This document shows, piece by piece, positions 31,138-42,979 of a DNA stretch of 64,000 nucleotides. The notes beneath the pieces are model-generated. The model had not been told where the DNA came from. It was given only the letters and a program-made list of their open reading frames with translations, and did no database searches. Positions within the stretch are counted from its first letter, which is position 1. Each line of letters begins with the position of its first letter. The position numbers and the translations under genes were made by a program. Origin of the DNA: Symbiodinium sp. CCMP2592 (taxonomy: Eukaryota > Sar > Dinophyceae > Suessiales > Symbiodiniaceae); NCBI GenBank assembly GCA_905221615.1, contig CAJNDT010001269.1, forward strand, positions 496,001-560,000, given 5' to 3'.

Positions 31138-32044
31138 ATGTCCGGGCAAATGGAGTTGATCTGCTTGCCCGGTTCTCCGTGGAGTGCCAAAGTGATGTGG
31201 ATTCTAGATGCTTGCTCCATCAGCGTGAAGAAACGCCCCTTTGAGCCTTTCGTTGACGAGATTTGGCTACGTTACAAACTGGGGCTGTGGCCGTGGCAGA
31301 GGCGGTACTGGACTCGGCTCACAGTTCCCATTGCCATCGTGCAGCCCGAAGGCACGAACACTGGGGGGAGCGGTTCATGTGTTCTCACGGAATCGATGGA
31401 CATTGCAGAGTGGGCTTTGCGCAATGCTCCCGGGAAGGAGCCGCTGACAGATGCGACGCTTCTAAAGCTTCGCTACTGGAATGATCTGAGCGACGTCATT
31501 CTCCAGTTTGGCCGGGCCGCCTTTGTGGAAGCTGCGAAGAGGGACATCCGTGTGGCCATCGAGGTTCTATCGCCCCCTTGGATGAAGATGCTGCCACACT
31601 TTCTCACCAAGCTTGTGATGACCGTTGCCCTGCGGGTCTTTGCCATGAAGTATCGGCGCGAGAATGCCCAGAGCAAACTGGAAGTTGTCATGGACGCAGT
31701 CAAGCGGATTCGAGCAGCGCTCAAGGAGGGCGGAGGCAAGTATTTGGTGAATGACAGGCACGTTGATGGAAGAAAACCCACCCCTCTCCCAATGTTGACC
31801 GTCTGCCTGAGCACAGGGTCCAGTCTAGAGTCTAATACTAAGTGCCCCGGGCAGGTTTTCGTATGCCGACATTGTGATGTCCATTGCGCTGAACTTCTTG
31901 GTGCCTAGCGAGGGAGTCATGCTCTTCTCAATACCAAAAAAGTATCAGACGGATGCCGCGGATCCCTTGCAGGAGTTCGACGATGTGAAAGCCTACAAGG
32001 CCGCAATCTTTCAGCATCTCCCGCAGGTTCTGAGGATTCCGTAG
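31138..32044 (+). CDS. Glutathione S-transferase-like protein (two exons)
   Basis: Exons 31138-31757 and 31855-32044 give a complete 269-residue protein. The N-terminal part is a thioredoxin-like GST domain: ELICLPGSPWSAKVMWILDA (residues about 6-25) places a Ser/Pro motif where GSTs bind the glutathione thiol. The VPIAIVQPEG strand carries the conserved cis-proline context, and LTESMDIAEWA (about 84-94) supplies the ES pair that holds the gamma-glutamyl group. The C-terminal part is all-helical and ends with FSYADIVMSIALNFLVPSEG across the intron, the usual GST helix-6 YADI position. Likely role: conjugating or reducing cytosolic GST-fold enzyme; substrate unknown. There is no Cys in the active-site position, so an omega-type thiol transferase is less likely. 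The start ATG is natural for the family. The nearest gene is over 10 kb away, so there is no operon-like context. Confidence 0.9.
31758..31854 (+). other. 97-nt GC-AG intron of the GST-like gene
   Basis: The intron starts GCACGTTG after GACAG and ends GGGCAG before GTTTTC. Splicing joins AG + G into an Arg codon, giving LVNDRFSYADIV, and leaves an open frame to the TAG at 32042-32044. Retention would end the protein early, without the YADI helix. Confidence 0.88.
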
Positions 32045-32309
32045 GTCCAGACAGCTGGGAAAGGCTCGTATCACACAGCCAACATGGGTCGGATACCAAT
32101 CCACGACAGATCGATTTGATTTTAAACTTCCCCAGGATGACTTCGCTTGGCCGACTTGAAAAGACTGGCATGCCGGGAAAGCTTTGAACGATGAGAGCTA
32201 CAATAGTTAAACCAGTTCCGACAGGTTGTGAGAGCGTAAAGCAGTTCCGGCAACAGCCCCACCACGGCGACGACGATTACAACTGTCATACTTAAACTTA
32301 CGGCTCCTA

Positions 32310-32460
32310 CTCACTCCTACACCTGCTCCTGCTCCTGCTCCTATTCCTGCTCCTGCTCCTCCTGCTCCTACTACTGCTACTCCTACAGCGGCTGCCGCTC
32401 CTGCTGCCCTTGCTACTGCTACGATTACAGACGACTACGACGACTACGACGACGACGAGT
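32310..32460. repeat. CTGCTC/CTACTG and ACGACG microsatellites
   Basis: Hexamer-like CTCCTG/CTGCTC runs from about 32310 to 32420, followed by ACGACTACGACGACG at about 32432-32458. Translations are Arg/Ser or Thr runs produced by the repeat. Confidence 0.85.
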
Positions 32461-34780
32461 CGAGCACCAACATTCCATATCTCCCTGTGTTGTGTGCCAG
32501 GTTGCAGGGGCCCCTTTTGGTTTTCCTCTTCGTGCATGCGGGTAGGGTCTGTGCGTGTGTGTGTGTGTCCAATGAATGGTGCAAGAGTTTTACACGAACT
32601 CCACTCTACACCCTGGGCGTTGATGCTTAAAGCCCTAACCCTAACCCTCTTCGTCTGTTACTTCGGAGTTACCCTGCAATGCGGGCTTCCTCCCTGCTAG
32701 GTAGGAGGGAAAAACCCTCTACAATCTTAAACCCAATCCTAAGCCTCAAATCCCCAAAGCCTAAACCCTAAACCCATCCCTAGAGCCCTCAGCATTCCGA
32801 GCCGTCATCTCCGAGGTATCACACAGGGGGAGCCATTGCGGAGCTATGGCCCGAGACAATGGTGTTCCCCTTTCCCATGTGGGGGGATTTTAAGTTTCTG
32901 GGTTCTGTTTTTTCGTGGGTTGGGGTTTTAAAGTTTCGTGTAGGGTCCAGGGCCATCTGGGGTTTTGGGGTGTAGGGTAGAGTATGGGGTCACGGGGTTT
33001 AGGCTTTTGGGGTTTGGGGCTCTTGCCGGCACACACCCAAATGCACGTGCTGAATCGGGTGCCAGGCTGGGGGCCGTGGGGTCCCGGGCGAGCAAGGGGT
33101 CAGGACTCGCAAGGGGTCTGGTGCTCAAGGGGTTCATGGTCATTAGACTGAAGCTTACACCCACAACTCTAAACCGTAGACTAAGTGGGAGGCAAAAAAA
33201 CCCTAGACTTGACCATCGACCCCGCCCTAAACACTAATCCTTGAATCCCTAAACCCAAACCTGTGAGAACTTCGCAAACTTGTTCATTATCCCGTCTCGG
33301 CCCCGAGACTCGTTTAGCAATGCGGGAGGCACAAAAGCCCTCAAGCCTCCAATCCACAGCCCTAAGCCCTGAATCGTAGAAATCTCTGAAGATAGAAGCC
33401 TAAGTTAAGCCGCAGTCTGAACGTAGATCCTAACTTGAAACCCTAAGCCCTAAATCCTGTGCGCCTAAACTTCGCCCTAACCATCAAAATCCCAGAATCC
33501 CTGCTAAAGCCATACCTTAACACCAAGTAACCTACTTTTTCAGGACTAAAACAAAGAAGCCATATTAGAAAACCTTGAAAAGGTTGGTTATTTGGGGTCC
33601 AGGTAACTCCTACCACGCCCCCTCCAGTGTCTTGAGGTCCTCGGTGCCAGTGCGATCACCCAAGTGGGGCTTCGGCACGTCTGCGCGGGAGGCCGGCGTC
33701 GAGAGCATTTAGGGTTGCGTCGGATTGAGGGAGTTTTTGGCTTTTAGAGTCGCGGGTGGTACGAGTCATTGCAAACAAGACCTTTTCCATCAGGATTGTA
33801 TGTAAGACAGATGGACGGTGTGGTTTGGAGTAACCGTGAATGCCTATCAATAGAGGCTTCAGCACAACACATGGATCTGCACCCGAGGTACGCTGTGGGT
33901 TCAGGGTTTAAACCCTATCCTGTGAATTGCAAAGCAGCAAGAAACCCAAGCCCATGAAACCATGAGCCCCATTGCGAAGGCCGTGGGTTAAAGCTGCAGG
34001 TGGGGATACCTTAAGGATACGGCTTTAGGCTTTTGGGTTTTGGGGCTTACGGTTTTGGGTTTCGGGTGTTGTCACAAGTCTGACCGAGATCTGTTCGTGT
34101 TCTTTGAGCGGAGCCAGACACTGCGGCTACTGAGGGTTGACAGTGTTCTACGGGTGTTCGGTCGCATCCAGCAGCTCCGTGCGAGCGACCTGGATTCGTA
34201 GCATTGCCGTGGAGGGGAGCCCCAAAAATCATTTCATGTCACTTCTGCACTTGTTGTTAATAATGTTAATACTCCTGGAGCTGCTATCTTTCCTATGTCG
34301 TGGTGGGAGGAGGAGGAGGAGGAGGCGGAACCCCCTGAACTCTAAACCCTGAGTGCACAGCGGCCGCATACATCCGAATGCTTTCCGGATGCAGGGCCAG
34401 CTTTCAAGCCAAGGGCCTGGCAGGGGGGCCCAAACCCAGACACGTCAGGGTTTAGGGTTTGGGGTTTATGGCACGGTGCGCCGCAGCCCCTGCAACAAAG
34501 GGTTTAAGGTTGAGGGTTTGGGGTTTAGTGGCCTCTGGAAGTATGTCAACTCTGGTTCTGTTGGTTGCAGTTCAAGTTTGACGGGCTTCTTCTGGACGTC
34601 TACGTGCAGGATGATCATGTGCTATCGTATTCTCCTCTACTGTGTGCCATTCACCAACATGCTCACGACAAGTTCGAACTAATCTGCCTTGTCAATCAGC
34701 TCTCTCAGTCGCATGCTCAGAAGCTAGGGGGGCTGTCTCGAGCACAGTCCTAACTGTCGGAAGAGCGGCAAACTACCAGG

Positions 34781-34815
34781 CGTCCTTGCAAGCAAGCCTG
34801 CAGCAAAAGGGTTTA
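34781..34815 (-). repeat. Dispersed module C, inverted copy
   Basis: GCGTCCTTGCAAGCAAGCCT followed by GCAGCAAAAGGGTTTAG is the reverse complement, with a few changes, of 61-95. Both copies abut telomere-like heptamers. Shorter relatives occur at 34487 (CCCTGCAACAAAGGGTTT) and 62986 (GGCTGCAAAAGGGTT). Confidence 0.65.
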
Positions 34816-35500
34816 GGGGTTGTCAGGGGTCTCTGGGAATTAGGTAGGGCATCTATGGGCCTCTGGTCGTGCTCAAAGTTCAAAAGGTTTGTGGTATGTG
34901 GTGTTTTTCACGCACATGTCGAAACGAGGCAAGCTTGCCTTCTGGAGCTGTGCAGCTTCGTCTTTCTGGCGATAGCCCTAAACCCTGAACCTGAATACTA
35001 GAGGTCTGGCTTGTCCGAGAGCGAGAATGTGATCGAACCTGAATGCTAAACCCTGAACCCTAAACTTAAAATTACCTAAACCTTACCTCTATCCTATTAT
35101 AGAGCCCTTATAGGAACTTTTTCAAGGAACCCTACACCGTAAACGTGCCGAGGTCCTGGGTCTTATGACTATGCGAACGATGTCTCCAAGGGACCCGCCC
35201 TTGGGGTCTGTTCGGGTTCAAGACGTCAGTGGTTGCTTCGGGCTGATTATCAGACCGCTAGAATCCGTTAGAAGAGTCGGATGTAGGGTTCGGGGCGTGT
35301 AAGGGTGTAACGATCGTTAGGGATCTAGGCTTCAGGATAGAAAATTTAGAGTATCGGCAGGTGTGGGGAAGTGCTTAGTGGCTTAGTGCAAGGTCTCCTT
35401 AGGAATGGATCCCTTCCAGCATCACCTCACCCCGTAGTGCGCCGTCGTACCGAAAGACCTCGTCTGGCTTGTCCAAGTTGCGAGAGCGTAAACCTTCTAA

Positions 35501-35605
35501 TATAGGGGCTTGAACAAACACCAATACAATTTTTGGGGCTCCTTCTCGTAATGGATAGTATATCACCCAAAATCAAAACCCTACTCCAATTGTAAGGCAC
35601 CTATA
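35501..35605 (+). mobile_element. M1 element, copy 4
   Basis: 105 bp from TATAGGGGCTTG to GGCACCTATA, with internal CCAATACAATTTTTGGGGCT followed by CC. The orientation is the same as copies 1-3. It lies directly after a module A copy (35461-35494). Confidence 0.72.
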
Positions 35606-37357
35606 TTAACTATGTTTTGCTTTGGAACCCTGTGAAGCCCGCGGCTGAAAGAGTGCAAGCCGCAACTTGGCGGACAGGAAGCCCGAAATACTCCATGCGC
35701 CCAAAGATGGAGACGCGAAGGAGAGGGTTCTGGGTTGAGGGGTTTAGGATGGACCGAAGATCCAGAGCTGCCCCTGTAGTTAGCCTAACTCGCCACATAT
35801 AAACACATGTTTCTGGGTGCGTGTATGTATTCGTAGATTGGTTTTCTCGATCTCTATCTCGTTTTCTCTTGTTCTCTGCAGAGATTGGAGATGTGGAGAA
35901 CCTCGTCAAACTGTGCAGGTTCCTGTCTGAACCTCTCCGGCCTAGGCGACGGAAGTAGGAAACTGAGAGGTTCTTGGGGCTCTAGAACAGCACCGAACAG
36001 GCCGCATTTGAGGGGGTTGAATGTTGCACTAGGATTTTGACGGTTTGGGGTTTAGTACTCTTGCGGAGTTGAGATTCAAGGGTTTCCGGTTTCTGGTTCG
36101 GGTTGGGGCCCCTTTAGCCGTAAACCTCGAACCTTGAACGGATCTGGGAGGCAAAAGGGATTCACATCGTCTATGTAGGCAGTAGGCTTGTGGTGGAGTT
36201 GCGGTTGGTGGTATCTTTCAGCTCTTGGTGCCGGTCTCTGCGCTTCGTCGCTTGGATTCCAGTCCGATGTTCGCTGTTCAGCAGTGATCACGTGGATCGT
36301 GCAAGCTGCTTGTGCCAAACCCATGACCCCAAGGAACACAACACGGACTTACAACTTTAATCATGCATGCTAGGACCCCAGTTGCCCTAAACCTTGAACC
36401 GAGATTAGAACAGCTGCCGCCACAGCCTTTGTGGGCTCAAGTGTCAGAGGCTGTCGTTGTCAGAGACTTCACTCCGTTTTTCTCGGCCCTGTCGGCAAGC
36501 GCATAATGCGTTTTCTCGGCTTTCTCGTCATCGTCGGCTGCGCGGCCTTTCGGGACACGGTGGATGTCCAGACACCTCCCTGCATTTGGTGTTGCGAAGA
36601 TTCCCTGAAACAAGCCGTATATACTATATGGCCCCACAAGACCCCACAACACCTTACGTGCAACATCACACAAGACCTCAGTGTGAAATATGTTTAAAGG
36701 AAAGCCAATATACAACCATTTCTTGAAACAGTCTCGCCTGTTCTGCCCCTCCGACGGTGTCTACATCAGTGCCTGAGTCTTTCGGGGTATGACGGTTTGG
36801 TTGGTAGGATTTTCTATGGATGATGGGGACTGGTGGCTGGATTGATTCTCTGTGAACCCTTTTGTGTCTTGGTTCAAAGGTGTGAGCCGGACTTTTTGTG
36901 AGGCCTAACCTGCCTGGTGCGAGCTTGAGTAGAAACCAGCTAGGCAACCACACTTTGTCCTAATTTGTCCTAAACCCTAAGCCCGAGAACGTGCTGCGAA
37001 CTTGGGCTTGGAGCTCAGTGGTACGATCGTGCAGCGCAAACCTGGAACCCCGCAAGCAAAACTCAAAACCCTAATCAAACTATGGACCCAAAGCTTGACC
37101 CAAAGACTTTGACTGAAAGTAAGGAAGAGCAGTGCCGCCGACAAGGCCACGCAGAACTCAAGTGCCGTGAACCTCTACGAGGTGGAGGGTTTGGAGGTTT
37201 GGCGCCTGTACGCCATTAGGGCTTCGGGGGCCAGGGTTTAGGGTTTTCTCGGGGCCTTTGCATAGCCCCGGTGTCAAAAGGGTTTCAGTTCACAAGGCTT
37301 TGAGGGGTTTGGTGGGGTCTACAGTGCTACAGGTTCAGGGCTCAAGGCCTTGTCATG

Positions 37358-37511
37358 CCACCTATCTATCTATTTATTTATCTATCTGAAGACTTACACC
37401 CATCACGGATATATACTCTAACATACTATGATATAATACAATAGAATATACTCGAAGATGATAGATGCCGTAGTGTAATACAGTGTAATAGATAGATAGA
37501 TAGATGGGTGG
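37358..37511. repeat. Inverted CTAT/ATAG tetranucleotide pair
   Basis: CCACCTATCTATCTATTTAT at 37358 and its near complement ending AGATAGATAGATGGGTGG at 37511 enclose about 100 bp of TA-rich sequence. The pair could form a long hairpin. Whether it is an insertion element or a microsatellite that inverted is unclear. Confidence 0.6.
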
Positions 37512-37919
37512 TGAAGCCTCAGCAGGACGAACAGCCCTTGCGGCTTGAACCCACGTCCGAAGCTGTTCTTGCAGCCGACTGCCCAAAACGGAATTAAAGC
37601 GTATGAAGGAGCCCTTAAGGAACCCCTAAAGGAGCCCTTTTGGGTAGTTCTCTAAGGTCGTCCTTCTCAGGGGCCTTTTCACAAGGGTGCCGTACCATCT
37701 TGGGGAGCCAGAAAGGGACCTTAGATTAGAGAACTCATATAGCAGCATTGGCATAAGAGGAAAAGCGCAAGCCGCAAGACAGAACCCCCGAAGCTTTGTG
37801 GTTAAATCTGAGTTTGGGGCTAACTGGCACTCCTTGCATCTTCGTGGTCGTTTTCAGCAGGTGTCGCAGGCTTCGAAGGGGTGTTTTTTTTCGTATGCAT
37901 GCAGTGCGGCTCAGTCCGC

Positions 37920-38200
37920 TAGGCAGGCTACACTACCTTATCATCTTCTATTCTGTTCTAGTATCTTACGTTATTATATTATACTATATTGTACTCTGTT
38001 ATACATGCCTGAAACTAAAGCAAAACCAGAGCCTCGAGGAACCGTCCCCTCCATCGATCATGTCCTTGAGCTTGTAAACCGAAACCCTGGCATATCCTCG
38101 TGACCAATATCAGATACTATATAGTGTGTATAGTGTATATATATATATATGCATACATGCATACATATATGTTTAATATCATGTACAATATATACTCTTG
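37920..38200. repeat. TA-rich short-period tract 3 with (TA)n
   Basis: TTCTATTCTGTTCTAG and TTATATTATACTATATTG phrases at 37947-38005, then GTATATATATATATATATGC at 38133-38152 followed by CATACATGCATACATA. They are separated by ordinary sequence at 38010-38100. Confidence 0.6.
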
Positions 38201-39240
38201 TGATGCCCTCGGCTCAGACTCCAACCGAAGCAACAACCCTAAACGTCTTTGACAAACAATCCGAAACCTTCAACCTGACGTGTCGTTTGTGTCTGCAAGC
38301 AAACTCGCCTAGTATGGGAACCTAACCAGCAAGATCCGGATTACTTCAACCCCTGACGAAGGCATCCCACTGTTTTACAAAGCCCTGAAGCACCCTTACA
38401 CGGCATCTTTACGAAGCTTCTGAAACCCTTAAAGAAAGCACTGAAGCTCCCCGTTGACAATTTGAGGTCGACCACGGCGCCGCCCTCAAGGCCAAGAGCG
38501 GGAGCTCGTCCATCCTTGAGCAGCTGCAGTCGGGACGCAGTCGTGTCTTGGGGCTTGAAGCTTTGTTGGGGTGTAAGTTTGGGTCAGGGCTTAAGTTTAG
38601 TGGGAAGAAAGGCGGGTAGTAGAAAGGCCTCGGAGGTTCTTGGGTGGGCTTGGGGGTTCGGGCTTGTGGTTGTTCCTTGAGGTTTTGGGATTGGGATAAT
38701 AAGGCCCGGCTGGAAGCCCCCGAGAGGACCCTCATCGGCGCGAAGCTTTCTGGCAGTCAAATGGCCAAACCTAGGAGAAAGTGAGACCTTGCTGTGAAAC
38801 TGATGGCCACGATGCCGTTTGGGTGTCCATAAAGCGATATTGAGGCTTGACCGTGGATCGAATTCTAGGCAGAACAGAGTCGAAGGCTTCGGCGGCTGTG
38901 TCCAGGACGAGGGTCACCCGCCAAAACCACCAAACATCTCCACGCATCCCACAATCAGCAGCTTTCATCATCCGGGCCATCATCGTCACGAGCATCCGCA
39001 GCAGGATCAACAGCTGCGCCGCACCAGCAGCAGCAGAAGCAGCAGCAGCAGCACCACCACCATTCACCACTACCCTCGGAAATCCCTCCGACTGCACAGG
39101 GTCTGAGCCTCGGAATACGTCAGGTCTATGCAATGGCCACAAGCCACTCTGCGCACGTCGTGGCTGCTCTCCTCTTCGCCGTCTGGATGTGTGCAATTAT
39201 GGGCCTGGTCTCGCCGCGGGGCTGTCCAAGCACACCTCAT

Positions 39241-39480
39241 AGTACATTACTTATAGTACTTTGTAGTATGTTATTGTATACTATAGTATATTCTGGTAGA
39301 TTATGGTATATCTGGTGATCATGGTACATTATAATTAGCATATTCTGGTATACTATGGCATATTATAGTATATTCTGGTATTCTTATGGTACATCATGGT
39401 ATTTTATACATTCTGGTATATTTTGGTACGTTATAGTAATTGTATATTCTGGTATATTATGGTATATTATTGTAATTATG
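39241..39480. repeat. Decamer minisatellite, TA-rich
   Basis: About twenty imperfect units of ~10 bp with the consensus GGTATATTMT (for example TATTCTGGTATACTATGG, TATTATAGTATATTCTGG). This is the cleanest of the TA-rich tracts. A separate (TA)n run with TIR-like ends lies at 39584-39618. Confidence 0.75.
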
Positions 39481-40022
39481 AGACAGTCTCCTGGGCAAAA
39501 ATGGCCCTGGAGGGGAAGCGATTACGGTGCCAAGCCTCAAAACCAGCTTTATTATATTATATTGTGAAATATTATGATATAGCAATATATTTATATATAT
39601 ATATATATATATACACATGTCACATACATATCGTAGTATATGTAACCTGTAGTACAGGAACCTTGCGGTACACTGGTTGTACTCCCTGCAGAATTTGTTT
39701 CGTAAAGTTGCTGGAATCCTTAGAGTGACCTATAGTAGACCTTGACTTCGGCAGAGCTTGTGACGAGCGTTCTAGTGACCCGTATCGCAACCCAGAAGAA
39801 GCGGTTTATCCAAAGCTTCGTTCCCATGTCCCGCCGGCCTTTAGTGAAAAAACACCAAGGCCAACCAAGCAAAAGCTTCAATCACTGAACCCTAAACTTA
39901 ATGACCCTAGAACCTTATCGCGTTAAAGCAAAAACCCGAGAATCCAAAAAGTGAATTCTAAAAAGCTCAAGAAGCCTGGAGGTCGAGTTCTAAACCTTAT
40001 AGAAGATCACTCGAATAGTGGA

Positions 40023-40044
40023 GCCTCTAGCCGAGGCTAGAGGC
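40023..40044. repeat. 22-bp perfect hairpin
   Basis: GCCTCTAGCC and GGCTAGAGGC separated by GA. Isolated in intergenic DNA, with no T run after it; no terminator role is claimed. Confidence 0.7.
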
Positions 40045-40271
40045 CTAAACCATGAGCCCAAAACCCTGACAAACCAGTATCGCTGCAGACCTTGCCAGGC
40101 TTTGTCCGAGTGTGAGTGTCAAAAAAAATCTATAAATCCTAAACCCTCGACCCTGAAAATGGGAGCTCGCCGCGATGAGTCTCTATTTAGAGGATAAGTC
40201 GCTTGCTGCTGAGAGCCTTCGTTCAGACCTTGGACAGGTCGTATCCTTTGAGTTGTAGAAAAGATCCATAT

Positions 40272-40366
40272 GGAAGTTTGCGAATACCCCTTATTTTGGG
40301 GTCCTTGTAAAACGGATCCTACTATTTAGGGTTCTATATTCGGGTCCCCTATTTTCGGTATGGTTT
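40272..40366 (+). mobile_element. Inverted-repeat element family M2, copy 1 (diverged)
   Basis: GGAAGTTTGCGAATACCCC, TTATTTTGGGGTCCTTG, CGGATCCTACTATTTAGGG and GGGTCCCCTATTTTCGG align in order with the copies at 42323 and 58919. The right terminal repeat is eroded. Confidence 0.65.
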
Positions 40367-42156
40367 CTTTTGTTTCAGGCATTGTATCACATGGGATTCG
40401 AGGTATGTTGCCGAATCCAGATGTACTGACTGACCTCTTGATGCCTCTAAGGTGCTTAAGTCCCTCGCAGACACAGGTTGTGTATAGGTTTTAGAAGCTC
40501 CGTTAAGGGTACCATGAAAGGTCTATTGTAAGGGTGTGGCAGGGGGCTTTTTGGATTTTAGGGCCAGAGCTGACAGGCTCTGATGTCCCTAAGCCCCCAA
40601 GGCCCTCAGCCCTAGACGCCGTTAGCCCTTAAACCTCGGAGTTAAGGCGAAACCCTCAAGCCTCAAATCCGCAAGCCCGTTTAGTTAACTTCTGGTCCTT
40701 TGAGTCCTTGCCGCTCGTTCCAGAGAATGAGGGTCGAAAGCCCAGACTCATCCCGTACTTAAACCTAAGGGCAACACATTCTGCAGAGCCCCTCTGCACT
40801 TAAGCTCTAAGCCCTCAGCCCGAAAACCCTACACCCTGACCCCTCACTCGAATTGTCTTGAGTCTTTAGTGTCCTAACTTAGTTATCCTGCCTTCGCCAA
40901 GCCCGAGCTAAGCCTAAACATTCCTAAATCACACAGTAGACCTAAGCCCTAGGCCCTAAACCCAGCGCCAAGTCTCTTTTTGAGCAAAACGGCCCTAAGC
41001 CCGAGGATCCCATGCTTCTGCCTCCTCCGTGGCCACTTGAAGTCTCGGGAGCTCCGCGAGAAACTCGAGAACTTGAAGCTCCAGCACCCCGAGCACTTGC
41101 CCTCCGATGGCATCTAAAGAGTGAAGGGGTTAAACCCTAAACCCTGAGCCCTAAACCCTACGGGTTTAGGGTTTTTAGGGCCTACTGTTCAGGATTCGGG
41201 GGTTGCAAGTCGCGGTTTAGGGTGGTGGATAAAGCCATGATTTCGTCTTTAAGGTTCCCTAGATAGGCCCGGAGTATCTTCTCTGCTGTTAGTCTTCATG
41301 TTCGTGCTACTTTTACTTCTACTATATCGAGCAACCCATAGCATCTCCTGCTTACTACCAGCTGAAGGAGTTGAGATGTTTCAGGTGAGAATCCAGCGCC
41401 GCCCATGTACCATCAAACCGTACATCCAAAACCACGGGGGTTAGGGACCCGGTTCTCTTTGAAAACCAAAGTCCGGATTGCTCAGAGCGCCAGAGCCGGA
41501 CCTGGTACTTTGATCATTGCTTATTTTGTAATCCCTGTAGCCAGCTAGTACCCGTATACTGTAGTAGCACAGGAACAGGCAGCCTCCTTCTGCTCTCTCG
41601 GATGGCATGCAGCGTCTGGCACAGGAGGATTGCACCTTTGCCAGGTTTCAAGGGTTTAAAAGGTTTCGGCTTTAGTCAGGATTCAGGGTTTAGCGGTGCA
41701 TGTGTCAAGAAGTTGGTGATCTTTTCATGCGTTTTTCCAGCGAAATTCATGTAGCGTTTCGTGTGGTGAAGGTGTCTGCGATTTTGCCAGCAGTCGGGTT
41801 ACAGGGAATCCAGACGCTCGGATTAGGCTGATGGAAAAGGGTATCTACAGGAACCCCAACAGCTACAGACCCTATTCCTATTCCGTGAGGGTGGTGTTGC
41901 AGGCCTCGCCAGGCTTGTCCCAGTTGTGAGTGCTGAAACTCTAAACCTTAATCCTAAACCCTACATCCTGCCATGCTGGTTTGCACTTGCGAACTAGGGA
42001 ACCCTCTTGTTAGTTGATGCGTCGTCCAAGCAGTATTGCTGCAGACCTTGCCAGGCTTGTCCGAGTGTGAGTGTCAAAAACCTGAGAAAACAAGCGAAGC
42101 CCTCAATCCTGGCAGCTGCACACCGAGCACTCGGGAGCCTGGAGTTGAGGTATCAT

Positions 42157-42257
42157 TTAGAAGCTGCCCCCACCCTGTAATAGTGGCTATAAGGATTATA
42201 TTAGGGCCCTGTTATATTCCTATTATACCACTATTACAGGGTGGGGGCCCCTTCTAA
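42157..42257. mobile_element. hAT-like miniature inverted-repeat element with 8-bp target duplication
   Basis: 101 bp with ~33-bp terminal inverted repeats: left TTAGAAGCTG then CCCCCACCCTGTAATAGTGG; right CCACTATTACAGGGTGGGGG then ending CTTCTAA. It is flanked on both sides by GGTATCAT (42149-42156 and 42258-42265). An 8-bp duplication is the hAT hallmark; 9 bp (as in Mutator) is possible if the terminal A is assigned to the target. Non-coding. Confidence 0.82.
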
Positions 42258-42322
42258 GGTATCATCATCAAGGAGCACGTCAACATGCTCCAGGACAGGC
42301 TTCCCTCATCACTGTAAGGTTT

Positions 42323-42421
42323 GGGAGTTTCCGAAAACTAAGGGTACCTTATTTTGGGGTCCTGATCAAAAGGAACCTAAAATTTAGGGACAATTAGGGT
42401 CCCGTATTTTCGTAAACTCCC
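42323..42421 (+). mobile_element. M2 element, copy 2 (intact ends)
   Basis: 99 bp from GGGAGTTTCCGAAAA to TTTTCGTAAACTCCC (terminal repeats matching at 13 of 15 positions, extending imperfectly further). Internal CTTATTTTGGGGTCCTGAT. It lies only 57 bp beyond the hAT-like element's right target duplication. Confidence 0.75.
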
Positions 42422-42979
42422 ATGTAGTGGTGGGTACTTAAGCCAAGAAGCAGCCCGAGGCGCCGGTCGTCCTACCATGGCTAGGAACTTGGAGTTGCCC
42501 TTGGTTCGTTCGGTTTTTGAGCTCGTTTTAGGGTTTATAGGGCTTAGGGTTCATAGGGTTTTAGGGTTTATAGGGTTTTTGGTGGTTTGGACTCTTTCTC
42601 GCGACAGGAGGCGACGGGGCATCTGCTGAACTATTCCATCCAGACCGCTAACTGCTTCGACGTCTTCTCTGTTTCCAACAGGCCGGGTTCGGGTTAAAGC
42701 ATCACTGTCTTTTTGGTGGACCTTCTGGTGTTTTACAGGGGAAACGGCACAATGGTGTATTAGGCCCGAAGCACGCCATCCAAAACGAAGCCGCTTTCAG
42801 TGTTTGTCACAGATTGATTCCGTCTTCGGCAGCGGGTTCAGTATTGGGAAACCCAGATCAAAACCCCTAGCAAACTCGCAACCCGAAGCCCCAGCACTCT
42901 GCGCCCTAAACTCTCCACCCCAAAACGGACTCAACAACGCAAAAGCACCTGCAAAATCATCCGGGTCTAGCCCCTAAAC

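Noticed and set aside
32410..32700. Thr-run containing frame after the GST-like gene
   Set aside because: Threonine run is the ACGACG microsatellite; the remainder is heptamer mosaic.
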